The notes under the pieces: generated by a model
Seen by the model: the letters and a program-made list of their open reading frames with translations, nothing else
Told to the model about the DNA's origin: nothing
Databases searched by the model: none
DNA from: Terriglobales bacterium
GTDB taxonomy: Bacteria > Acidobacteriota > Terriglobia > Terriglobales > Acidobacteriaceae
Reading direction: 5' to 3'
Length of the DNA: 64,000 nucleotides
Assembly: GCA_025462725.1 (NCBI GenBank)
Contig: JAOAPE010000011.1
Span: forward strand, 186,001-250,000
Made by a program: the position numbers and the translations under genes
In this document: in pieces, positions 44,135 to 51,569 of the stretch
How positions within the stretch are numbered: the stretch's first letter is position 1
Layout of the letters: the number at the start of each line of letters is the position of its first letter

Positions 44135-45280
44135 ATGCACACGCTCCCCCGGCGCATCACCGCCGAACTTCTCGGCACTGCGCTCCTCGTCGCCGCAGTC
44201 ATCGGCTCCGGCATCATGGCCGAGCGACTCGCTGGTGGAAATATCGCGATCGCCCTGCTCGCCAACACGATTGCGACAGGCGCCGCGCTGATAGCGCTCA
44301 TACTGGCCTTCGGCGGAATCTCTGGCGCGCATTTCAATCCCGCCGTCAGCATCAGCGACGCAATCGCGGGGGGAATCTCCAAGCGCGAAGCCACCCTTTA
44401 CATCGCTGCACAATCCGTCGGCGGAATCATCGGCACCGTCATAGCGAACTTGATGTTCGCTCTTCCCATCATCTCCATTTCGCACCACGCGCGAAGCGGC
44501 ACCGCGCAACTCTTCAGCGAATTCATCGCCACCTTCGGACTCACGGCCGTCATCTGGGGATGCGCAAAGACTCGCGCCAGCATGGTCCCCTTTGCAGTTG
44601 GCGCATACATCACCGCCGCGTACTGGTTCACCGCGTCCACTTCGTTCGCAAATCCGGCGGTCACGCTCGCACGCACACTTTCAGATACATTCGCCGGGAT
44701 TCGTCCACAGGATGCGCCGCCATTCATCGTCGCGCAACTCGCCGGGGCACTTACGGCAACGGCAGTCTTTCGCTGGCTCATTCCTGATCTCGACAAAAAA
44801 GCCCCAGAGGTGCTCATGCCCCATCCGACTGAATCGACCAGCGCGACCAAGACTTACATCTTTGCTTGCGTACACAATGCGGGACGCTCGCAGATGGCCG
44901 CCGCATTTTTCAATCTATACGCCACCGAAGGCTGCCGCGCGATCTCAGCAGGTACGGCACCCGCTGCTCGTGTGCATCCTGAAGTGATGACCGTCATGGG
45001 CGAGATCGGGATCGATCTCTCATCCGCGCAGCCTCGGAAGCTGACACAAGAACTCGCTCAAAACGCGCAAGTTCTTGTCACCATGGGATGCGGCGAGACT
45101 TGCCCGTTCGTCCCCGGATTACGCGTCATCGATTGGTCGCTACCCGATCCCAAGGGACAGCCACTCGAAGTCGTCCGCCAAATTCGCGACGAAATTCATG
45201 AACAAGTAAAAGCACTGATAAAGGACGACTGCGGGGATTGTTGTTCCGAGCTGGTGGGGATTGTTGCGCAATCAGAGTAG
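44135..45280 (+). CDS. Aquaporin (AqpS-like)-arsenate reductase (ArsC) fusion
   Basis: 381 residues in two parts. Residues 1-215 are a six-helix MIP channel with both NPA motifs (NPA at 68-70 in HFNPAV, and at 173-175 in FANPAV). After a short linker (about 218-238), residues 239-375 are a low-molecular-weight-phosphatase-type ArsC: the P-loop CVHNAGRS with Cys245 and Arg251, a Cys319-x3-Cys323 pair in MGCGETCPF, and the general acid Asp333 in DWSLPDP. The enzyme would reduce arsenate and the channel would let arsenite leave. Fusions of this kind have been characterised in actinobacteria. The tail has an extra Cys cluster (366, 369, 370). Confidence 0.9.
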   Translation: MHTLPRRITAELLGTALLVAAVIGSGIMAERLAGGNIAIALLANTIATGAALIALILAFGGISGAHFNPAVSISDAIAGGISKREATLYIAAQSVGGIIGTVIANLMFALPIISISHHARSGTAQLFSEFIATFGLTAVIWGCAKTRASMVPFAVGAYITAAYWFTASTSFANPAVTLARTLSDTFAGIRPQDAPPFIVAQLAGALTATAVFRWLIPDLDKKAPEVLMPHPTESTSATKTYIFACVHNAGRSQMAAAFFNLYATEGCRAISAGTAPAARVHPEVMTVMGEIGIDLSSAQPRKLTQELAQNAQVLVTMGCGETCPFVPGLRVIDWSLPDPKGQPLEVVRQIRDEIHEQVKALIKDDCGDCCSELVGIVAQSE

Positions 45281-45292
45281 GCACAAACGACA

Positions 45293-45343
45293 TGCAATAT
45301 ATTTCCAAGACCGTCTCTTGCATCCAATATCGTGCACTATAAT
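45293..45343 (+). promoter_or_regulatory. boxC promoter with three TGCA motifs (candidate BoxR operator)
   Basis: TATAAT at 45338-45343 is a perfect -10, with TCTTGC at 45316-45321 a weak -35 (16-base spacer). TGCA occurs at 45293, 45319 and 45333, the last two inside or abutting the core promoter. BzdR/BoxR-type repressors are known for operators built of TGCA repeats, so these are candidates. Confidence 0.5.
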
Positions 45344-45363
45344 ACCTAGCAGAAGGAACTACC

Positions 45364-47031
45364 TTGACCTCTGAAACCACCACCCCTGACCTCATCACGT
45401 TCGACCGCACCGGTGACTCCTACAAGCACTGGAAGCTCACCATCGAGGGCCAGATCGCCACGCTCTCAATGGACGTCAGCGAAGATTGCGGGCTGAAGCC
45501 CGGCTACAAACTCAAGCTGAACTCCTACGATCTCGGCGTGGACATCGAGCTACACGACGTTCTCCAGCGCATCCGCTTCGAGCATCCCGAAGTCGCTTGC
45601 GTCGTGCTGACCAGCGGCAAGGATCGAATGTTCTGCGCCGGTGCCAACATATATATGTTGGGCTCGTCCTCGCACGCCTGGAAAGTCAACTTCTGCAAGT
45701 TCACCAACGAGACGCGCGATGGCATGGAAGACTCCAGCCGACACGACGGACTGAAATTTCTCGCCGCGCTCAACGGCATCACCGCAGGCGGCGGATACGA
45801 ACTCGCACTCGCCTGTGATGACATCGTTCTCATCGACGATCGTTCCAGCGCGATCAGCTTGCCCGAAGTCCCGCTGCTTGGTGTGTTGCCCGGAACCGGC
45901 GGACTCACGCGCGTGGTGGACAAGCGCAAAGTGCGTCGCGACCTCGCGGACATGTTTTGCACCAACCCTGACGGCGTCCGCGGAGACCGCGCAAAATCCT
46001 GGGGATTAGTGGACGAAGTCGCTCTCCCCGCAAAATTCCAAGCTGTGGTCCGCGAGCGCGCAGAAAAGCTTGTCGCGAGTTCATCGCGTAAGGCCGATGC
46101 GAAGGGCATCAAACTCAATCCACTCAATCGCACAATCAACGACAACGGATACCACTACAACTACGTCGACGTCACCTTCGATCGCGCCGCGCGGACTGTC
46201 ACACTCACCGTCACTGCGCCCGAAAGCGCGCAGCCGGAAACGATCGAACAGATTCACGCGGCCGGAGACAAATGGTGGCCACTTGCATTGGCGCGCGAAC
46301 TCGACGATGCCATCCTATTACTGCGCACCAATGAACTCGAACTTGGCCTGCTGCTGCTGAAGACCAAAGGCAACATTGATGACGTACTCAAGTCAGACGA
46401 GATCATGTTGAAGCACAAATCCGATTGGCTCGTCCGCGAGACCATCGGATTCCTGCGTCGCACCTTCGCGCGTCTCGATGTCTCCTCGCGCAGTTTCTAT
46501 GCCATCATTGACCCCGGCACTTGCTTCGCGGGCATCCTTTACGAACTCGCACTCGCCGCCGATCGCAGCTACATGCTGATGTCAGAAGAAGAAGGCGAGA
46601 GCACTGAAATCGCGCTCTCCGGCGTGAACTTCGGATTGCTGCCCATGGTCAACGGACGTAGCCGCCTGGAGACTCGCTTCATCGGCGCGCCAGAAAAAAT
46701 CAGCGAACTTGAAAAACTGAAAGGCCAGAAATTCAACGCCGAGAAAGCCGAAGAACTCGGGCTCATCACGCTCGCGCCAGACAGTCTCGACTGGGAAGAT
46801 GAGATTCGCATTGCTATTGAAGAGCGCGCGAGCCTCTCGCCTGACGCGCTCACCGGCATGGAAGCGAGTCTTCGTTTCCCCGGCGCGGAGACACTCGAGA
46901 CGAAAGTGTTCGGTCGCCTCTCCGCATGGCAGAACTGGGTTTTCATCCGGCCAAATTCCACGGGCGAACACGGAGCGTTGAAGCTGTTCGGCAAGGGTTC
47001 TAAAGCGCGATTCAATTGGGAGAGAGTGTAA
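45364..47031 (+). CDS. boxC: Benzoyl-CoA-dihydrodiol lyase
   Basis: 555 residues, the usual size of BoxC. Two enoyl-CoA-hydratase-like halves are visible: the first with VVLTSGKDRMFCAGANIYML and GGYELALACDDIVLIDD (about 80-165), the second with AGILYELALAADRSYML (about 388-405). BoxC opens the ring of 2,3-epoxybenzoyl-CoA hydrolytically, giving 3,4-dehydroadipyl-CoA semialdehyde and formate. The start is TTG 45364 with AGAAGGA about six bases upstream. boxB starts directly after its stop, so the two form one operon. Confidence 0.93.
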   Translation: MTSETTTPDLITFDRTGDSYKHWKLTIEGQIATLSMDVSEDCGLKPGYKLKLNSYDLGVDIELHDVLQRIRFEHPEVACVVLTSGKDRMFCAGANIYMLGSSSHAWKVNFCKFTNETRDGMEDSSRHDGLKFLAALNGITAGGGYELALACDDIVLIDDRSSAISLPEVPLLGVLPGTGGLTRVVDKRKVRRDLADMFCTNPDGVRGDRAKSWGLVDEVALPAKFQAVVRERAEKLVASSSRKADAKGIKLNPLNRTINDNGYHYNYVDVTFDRAARTVTLTVTAPESAQPETIEQIHAAGDKWWPLALARELDDAILLLRTNELELGLLLLKTKGNIDDVLKSDEIMLKHKSDWLVRETIGFLRRTFARLDVSSRSFYAIIDPGTCFAGILYELALAADRSYMLMSEEEGESTEIALSGVNFGLLPMVNGRSRLETRFIGAPEKISELEKLKGQKFNAEKAEELGLITLAPDSLDWEDEIRIAIEERASLSPDALTGMEASLRFPGAETLETKVFGRLSAWQNWVFIRPNSTGEHGALKLFGKGSKARFNWERV

Positions 47032-48456
47032 ATGTCGATCAACTATCAAGACCGCATTCCGAACAACGTCGATCTCGGCTCCAACCGCACGCTCCAGCGC
47101 GCCCTCGAACACTGGCAGCCGGAATTCTTGAAATGGTGGCAGGACCTCGGGCCCAGCGACTTCCAACTCTCTGACGTTTACTTGCGCACCGCCACATCCG
47201 TTGACGCGAAAGGCTGGGCGACTTACGGCTACGTCAACATGCCCGAATATCGTTGGGGAATTTTTCTAGCTGACCGCGATCCTGAACGCCGCATCGGGTT
47301 CGGAGACAACTTCGGACAGGAAGTCTGGCAACAAATCCCCGGCGAATTCCGTTCAACATTCCGCCGATTAATTGTCACCCAAGGTGACACCGAGCCTGCG
47401 TCGGTCGAACAGCAACGCTTGCTCGGACACACCGCTCCGTCGCTCTACGATCTTCGAAACCTTTTTCAAGTGAACGTCGAAGAGGGCCGACACCTTTGGG
47501 CAATGGTCTACTTGCTGCACGCACACTTCGGTCGCGACGGCCGCGAAGAAGCAGAAGAGTTGCTCGAGCGCCACTCCGGTGACGCGGACAAGCCGCGCAT
47601 ACTCGGCACCTTCAACGAGCCTATCAGCGACTGGCTTAGCTTCTTCATGTTCACCTACTTCACTGATCGCGATGGAAAATTTCAGTTGAAGTCGCTCGCC
47701 GAATCGAGCTTCGATCCGCTCGCTCGCACTTGCCAGTTCATGCTCACCGAAGAGGCGCATCACATGTTCGTCGGCGACACCGGCATCTCGCGCGTCATCC
47801 GCCGCACGCTTGAAGTGATGAAAGAGATTGGCAGCGATGACGCGATCGCCTTGCGCAACGCCGGTGCCATCGATCTCCAGACCATGCAGAAGTATCTGAA
47901 TTTCTGGTTCAGTTCTTCTCTCGATCTTTTCGGCGCGGACACTTCATCGAACGCCGCTTCCTATTTCGCGAACGGCCTCAAAGGCCGTCCCGACGAAGCG
48001 CAATACGAAGACCACGTCGCCAAAGATCAAACCTATGCACTTGAATTGCCCGACGGCGCTGGCGGAACAAAGACAGAACAGATTCCCATGCGCAACGCGA
48101 TGAATGAAGTCACGCGCAACTCTTACGTGCGCGACTGCGAAATCGGCGCGAAGCGTTGGAATCGTCAGATCGAAAAAGCAGGGTTTTCGGCCCGCCTCTC
48201 GCTGCCCAGCACCCGCTTCCGTCGCAACATCGGAAGCTGGGCCAACATCCCCACGGATCCAACGGGCAAGCAGATCAGCAGGGAAGAATTCGAATCAAAG
48301 AAAAGCCAGTGGCTCCCCGGCGAAGCCGACACTGCATTCATCCGCAGCTTGATGCAAGGTGTCTTTCAGCCAGGAAAGATGGCCGCATGGATTGCGCCAC
48401 CCGATCGCGGCATCAACAATAATCCTGTTGAATACGAATACGTGAAACTTCACTGA
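47032..48456 (+). CDS. boxB: Benzoyl-CoA 2,3-epoxidase, diiron oxygenase subunit
   Basis: 474 residues. BoxB is a class I-type diiron monooxygenase that epoxidises benzoyl-CoA with O2 and two electrons. Carboxylate and histidine ligand motifs are readable: E150-E151-x2-H154 (NVEEGRHLWAM) and E240-E241-x-H243 (TEEAHHMFVG). Its start directly follows the boxC stop codon, showing tight coupling. The enzyme normally takes electrons from BoxA (a two-ferredoxin/FNR-type reductase), which I cannot find in this window. Confidence 0.94.
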   Translation: MSINYQDRIPNNVDLGSNRTLQRALEHWQPEFLKWWQDLGPSDFQLSDVYLRTATSVDAKGWATYGYVNMPEYRWGIFLADRDPERRIGFGDNFGQEVWQQIPGEFRSTFRRLIVTQGDTEPASVEQQRLLGHTAPSLYDLRNLFQVNVEEGRHLWAMVYLLHAHFGRDGREEAEELLERHSGDADKPRILGTFNEPISDWLSFFMFTYFTDRDGKFQLKSLAESSFDPLARTCQFMLTEEAHHMFVGDTGISRVIRRTLEVMKEIGSDDAIALRNAGAIDLQTMQKYLNFWFSSSLDLFGADTSSNAASYFANGLKGRPDEAQYEDHVAKDQTYALELPDGAGGTKTEQIPMRNAMNEVTRNSYVRDCEIGAKRWNRQIEKAGFSARLSLPSTRFRRNIGSWANIPTDPTGKQISREEFESKKSQWLPGEADTAFIRSLMQGVFQPGKMAAWIAPPDRGINNNPVEYEYVKLH

Positions 48457-48466
48457 GCGTCGCGCG

Positions 48467-49723
48467 ATGAAGATTGCAATCGTCGGCAGCGGCCCCGCAG
48501 GATGCTACTTGGCGGATCAACTCCTCCGCCTGGTGCCCGGCTGCGCGATCGATGTCATCGATCGCTTGCCCGTACCGTTCGGCCTGGTGCGCTACGGCGT
48601 CGCTCCCGATCACCAAGCAACAAAGTCTGTATCGCGAATCCTTGATCGGACTCTCGCGCACAAGCAAGTGAACTTCTTCGGCAACGTCGAAGTCGGCCGC
48701 GATGTAACACTCGAACAACTACTTTCGTTCTACGACGCAGTCGCGCTGGCAACCGGAGCGCAACGCGACCGCCGTCTCGGCATCCCCGGTGAAAACCTGC
48801 CCGGCGTGATCGGTTCAGGAAGTTTCGTGGCGTGGTACAACGGCCACCCCGACGCGAAAATTCCGCCGATTGAAAACATCAAGTCAGTCGTCGTGATCGG
48901 GAATGGCAATGTTGCGATCGATGTCGCGCGCGTGCTGGCGAAAGAGCCATCCGAACTTGCGGGCTCCGATCTGTCGCATGACATAACGCAGCTGTTAGCA
49001 GCACAACCGTTGCGGGAGATTCATATTGTTGGACGCCGCGGCCCCGCCGACGCGAAATTCACTCCACACGAATTAGCCGAATTAGGAAATTTGAAACGTG
49101 CAAAACCCTTCATCGCTGATCCGGAAGAATTGGAAAAAGCTGATGCAACACCGATTGTCGGAGTGTTGGAAAAGTTCTTGGAAAACGGTAATTGCCAAGA
49201 CTCAAATGAGCAGCGCTCTGTTTCAGTGGTTTTCCATTTCTATCTCGCGCCCGTTGCTTTCGTTGGTTACGGGCGGCTGCAAGCGGTGAAATTTCGCGCG
49301 AAAGATGGAAAAGAAGTAGAGATCGCGGCGGACTTGGCGGTGACCTGTATCGGATATGAGTCGTTGCCGTGTTGCACGGCGAAGCCAGTGGATGGAAAGT
49401 TTGCGAACGCGGATGGAAAAATTGATGAGCGTTTGTATGTTGTCGGTTGGGCGAAGCGCGGGCCGTCCGGGGTGATCGCCAGTAGCAGAAGTGACGCGCA
49501 ACTGGTTGCGAAGAAAATCGCCGAAGATGTCTCTGATGGTGGGCGGCGCGGAGGCGAGGGGCTACGCGAGCATCTGCAATCGAAGAACGCGCGGTTCCTT
49601 GATCATACGGGCTGGAAGCGGATCAATGATGCGGAAGTGGCGCGAGCAGGGGAGCATCGCTGTCGGGAGAAATTCTGTTCAGTGGAAGAGATGCTAGAGG
49701 CGTCCGGGAAATCCCCGAGTTAG
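48467..49723 (+). CDS. Adrenodoxin-reductase/FprA-type NADPH flavoprotein
   Basis: 418 residues. The FAD motif is GSGPAG at 7-12, the NADPH-binding part is VVVIGNGNVAIDVARVLAK near 142-160, and the family block VGWAKRGPSGVIASSR near 324-339 is present. YGVAPDHQATKSV (about 43-55) is diagnostic of the adrenodoxin-reductase (FprA) branch. These enzymes pass electrons from NADPH to a ferredoxin or flavodoxin. It starts 10 bp after boxB and is on the same strand, where BoxA would be expected. No iron-sulfur domain is fused. Confidence 0.9.
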   Translation: MKIAIVGSGPAGCYLADQLLRLVPGCAIDVIDRLPVPFGLVRYGVAPDHQATKSVSRILDRTLAHKQVNFFGNVEVGRDVTLEQLLSFYDAVALATGAQRDRRLGIPGENLPGVIGSGSFVAWYNGHPDAKIPPIENIKSVVVIGNGNVAIDVARVLAKEPSELAGSDLSHDITQLLAAQPLREIHIVGRRGPADAKFTPHELAELGNLKRAKPFIADPEELEKADATPIVGVLEKFLENGNCQDSNEQRSVSVVFHFYLAPVAFVGYGRLQAVKFRAKDGKEVEIAADLAVTCIGYESLPCCTAKPVDGKFANADGKIDERLYVVGWAKRGPSGVIASSRSDAQLVAKKIAEDVSDGGRRGGEGLREHLQSKNARFLDHTGWKRINDAEVARAGEHRCREKFCSVEEMLEASGKSPS

Positions 49724-49971
49724 AAATCCAACGTTAGCTTCGCGAACGTGGGGCACCGAAACGTCTTTCATTCCCACTTTAGCTTCGCGCCCGAAATACA
49801 CCCGGAATTGCTCATCCAGCCACTCTGATGTTTTTTCCTGTCCAGTGTTCAATCCAGAGTACGACAGACCACCTCAGCGCTGAATAGTGACTCTTAATAG
49901 TAGCGTCCCCAGAGAGCTGAAGTCGGCCAGCCGTACTTTGTCTAGTGAGCGAATGCCGGCGCGGAGGAATC

Positions 49972-51096
49972 ATGTTCAAGAACAAACGGCAATGGATATG
50001 GGTGGCGGTTGCGGCAGTCGGAACCTCGCTCAGCGTGGGACAGATTGCAGCGCAGGACCGCGATCGCGACGATCAATACCAAAATAACAACCAATACGAC
50101 CAGAACAGCCGCGCTTACAAGCAAGGCGTGAAGCATGCTCAGGACGATCTCAAGCACAACCGCTCGCGCAACTATCGCGGGCGTTACAACAATGACGCTG
50201 ATTCGCGCGCATACCAGGCGGGCTATGACAACGCATACAGTGGCGGCAATGATGCGTATCGCGGTGGCGTGTATGGCGGAAATGTCTATGGCCGAAATAC
50301 CGGAAACGTTTACGGAGACGGCCAGTATGGCGCGAATAATCCGGGCGCGCGACAGGGATTCCAAGATGGAATGACAGATGGGCAAGCGGATCGGGCAGCG
50401 GGACGCGGCATGCACTATGGGCCGGGGTACGACCATCCTGACCGTGGTTATCAGGACAGCTTTGGCGACAAGAACACTTACGAGCAGTCGTACAGGCAGT
50501 CTTATCAGCAGGCCTATCAGCGCGCGTACGGTAACGCGAATGCGGGGAATTATCCTGGAACGTATGGCGGCACCTACGGAAACCAGCAGTATGGGGTGAA
50601 CAATCCTGGTGCTCAACAGGGATTCCAAGACGGAGCGACGGACGGCCAAGCTGACCGCGCGGCGGGACGCTCGGTGCATTACGGGCCGGGTTACGATCAT
50701 CCAGATCGCGGATACAACAACAGCTTCGGCGACAAGCAGGCTTATGAGCAGGCGTACAAGCAGGCTTATCAGCAGGGATATCAGAACGCGTACAACGGAA
50801 CGTCGGCGGGCGGAAACTATCCTAACGGAAATTATCCGGTGGGCGATCGAGACCGCGACGACCAGTACGGCGGATACGCGATGAACAATCCGGGAGCGCG
50901 TCAAGGCTTTCAGGATGGCGTGACCGATGGCAATGCCGACCGCAACGCGGGGCGCTCGATGCACTACGGCCCGGGATATGACCATCCGGATCGCGGGTAT
51001 CAGGACAGCTTCGGCGATAAGAACACTTATGAACAAGCGTACAAGCAGGCTTATCAGCAGGGCTATCAGCGGGCGTATAACGGCCGCGGGCGTTAG
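49972..51096 (+). CDS. Exported Tyr/Gln/Gly-rich protein with three long tandem repeats
   Basis: 374 residues. GGAGGAATC before the ATG and a signal peptide (about 1-27) fix the start. After a region with YKQGVKHAQDDLKHNR there are three repeats starting NNPGA, at residues 122, 210 and 305 (DNA 50335, 50599, 50884). Each has an invariant core (QGFQDG, then TDG.ADR.AGR, MHYGPGYDHPDRG or a near match, SFGDK) and a Tyr/Gln/Ala helix-like YEQAYKQAYQQGYQ. The spacers between repeats vary in length. No known domain is recognised; a fibrous or matrix role is a guess. The repeats are recent enough to be similar at DNA level. Confidence 0.82.
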   Translation: MFKNKRQWIWVAVAAVGTSLSVGQIAAQDRDRDDQYQNNNQYDQNSRAYKQGVKHAQDDLKHNRSRNYRGRYNNDADSRAYQAGYDNAYSGGNDAYRGGVYGGNVYGRNTGNVYGDGQYGANNPGARQGFQDGMTDGQADRAAGRGMHYGPGYDHPDRGYQDSFGDKNTYEQSYRQSYQQAYQRAYGNANAGNYPGTYGGTYGNQQYGVNNPGAQQGFQDGATDGQADRAAGRSVHYGPGYDHPDRGYNNSFGDKQAYEQAYKQAYQQGYQNAYNGTSAGGNYPNGNYPVGDRDRDDQYGGYAMNNPGARQGFQDGVTDGNADRNAGRSMHYGPGYDHPDRGYQDSFGDKNTYEQAYKQAYQQGYQRAYNGRGR

Positions 51097-51102
51097 AGAA
51101 AA

Positions 51103-51190
51103 GCAGTGGCTAGTGGCCAGTGGTTAGTGTCTAGTTGAGGCATAGCCACTGGCTTTCTAGTTTCTAGTGCCTAGTTTTTAGTTCTAGTAA
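51103..51190. repeat. Period-7 intergenic array (AGTGGYT and AGTTTCT units)
   Basis: Four AGTGGYT-type units start just after the stop of the repeat-protein gene. After about 30 bases come four AGTTTCT-like units (51159-51187). CTAG recurs at the junctions. Confidence 0.7.
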
Positions 51191-51569
51191 GAGCCAAACC
51201 AAAACCGAAATTTTTGGCCGCAGATGGACGCGGATCTACGCGATTGAAAGGCGAGTGCAACGCCGAAGCGCAGAAGGTTTTTCTATGTGACTGGCGCAGG
51301 GTGCCGCTTTCTCCAGTGCCGCTGTCGCGGCAAGTCCCAACATTGGATTAGATTGTGCGGCAGATTGCAGAGTGCTTAAGCGCAAGATCCTTCGCGCCAA
51401 AAGCAAGGCGCTCTGGAGGACAAGCTTTGACAGTGATTCGCCTCAAGAAATTCGGGAGATACGGCTATTCCCGAAATGGGAATTTGTCTTTTGACTGTTC
51501 TTAAATTGAATCGTTCTGTCTTTGGGCGAAACCTAAGCTAGTATCCTGTGTACCTTTCGAGGCAATCGC
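51191..51569. other. Gene-free interval before the VWFA gene
   Basis: No open frame with coding character. It contains a CGCAGATGGACGCGGATC-like phrase (51232-51250) of a type also hinted at near 53240, a GCGCC/GGCGC pair, and a loose inverted repeat ATTCGGGA/TCCCGAAT-like at 51449-51481. I see no RNA gene. Confidence 0.5.

Noticed and set aside
44104-44787. A 227-codon frame inside the aquaporin-ArsC gene
   Set aside because: It is an out-of-frame reading, extremely rich in Arg and His; the other frame has two NPA motifs and a phosphatase loop.
49942-51036. A 364-codon open frame on the minus strand, opposite the repeat protein
   Set aside because: It is the mirror of a repetitive Tyr/Gln/Asp-rich gene whose codons avoid stops on the other strand; it has no ribosome site, no family and a monotonous Val/Ile/Arg composition.
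51103-51190. Short repeats considered as a CRISPR array
   Set aside because: The units are 7 bp and directly tandem with no spacers, and no cas genes are present.
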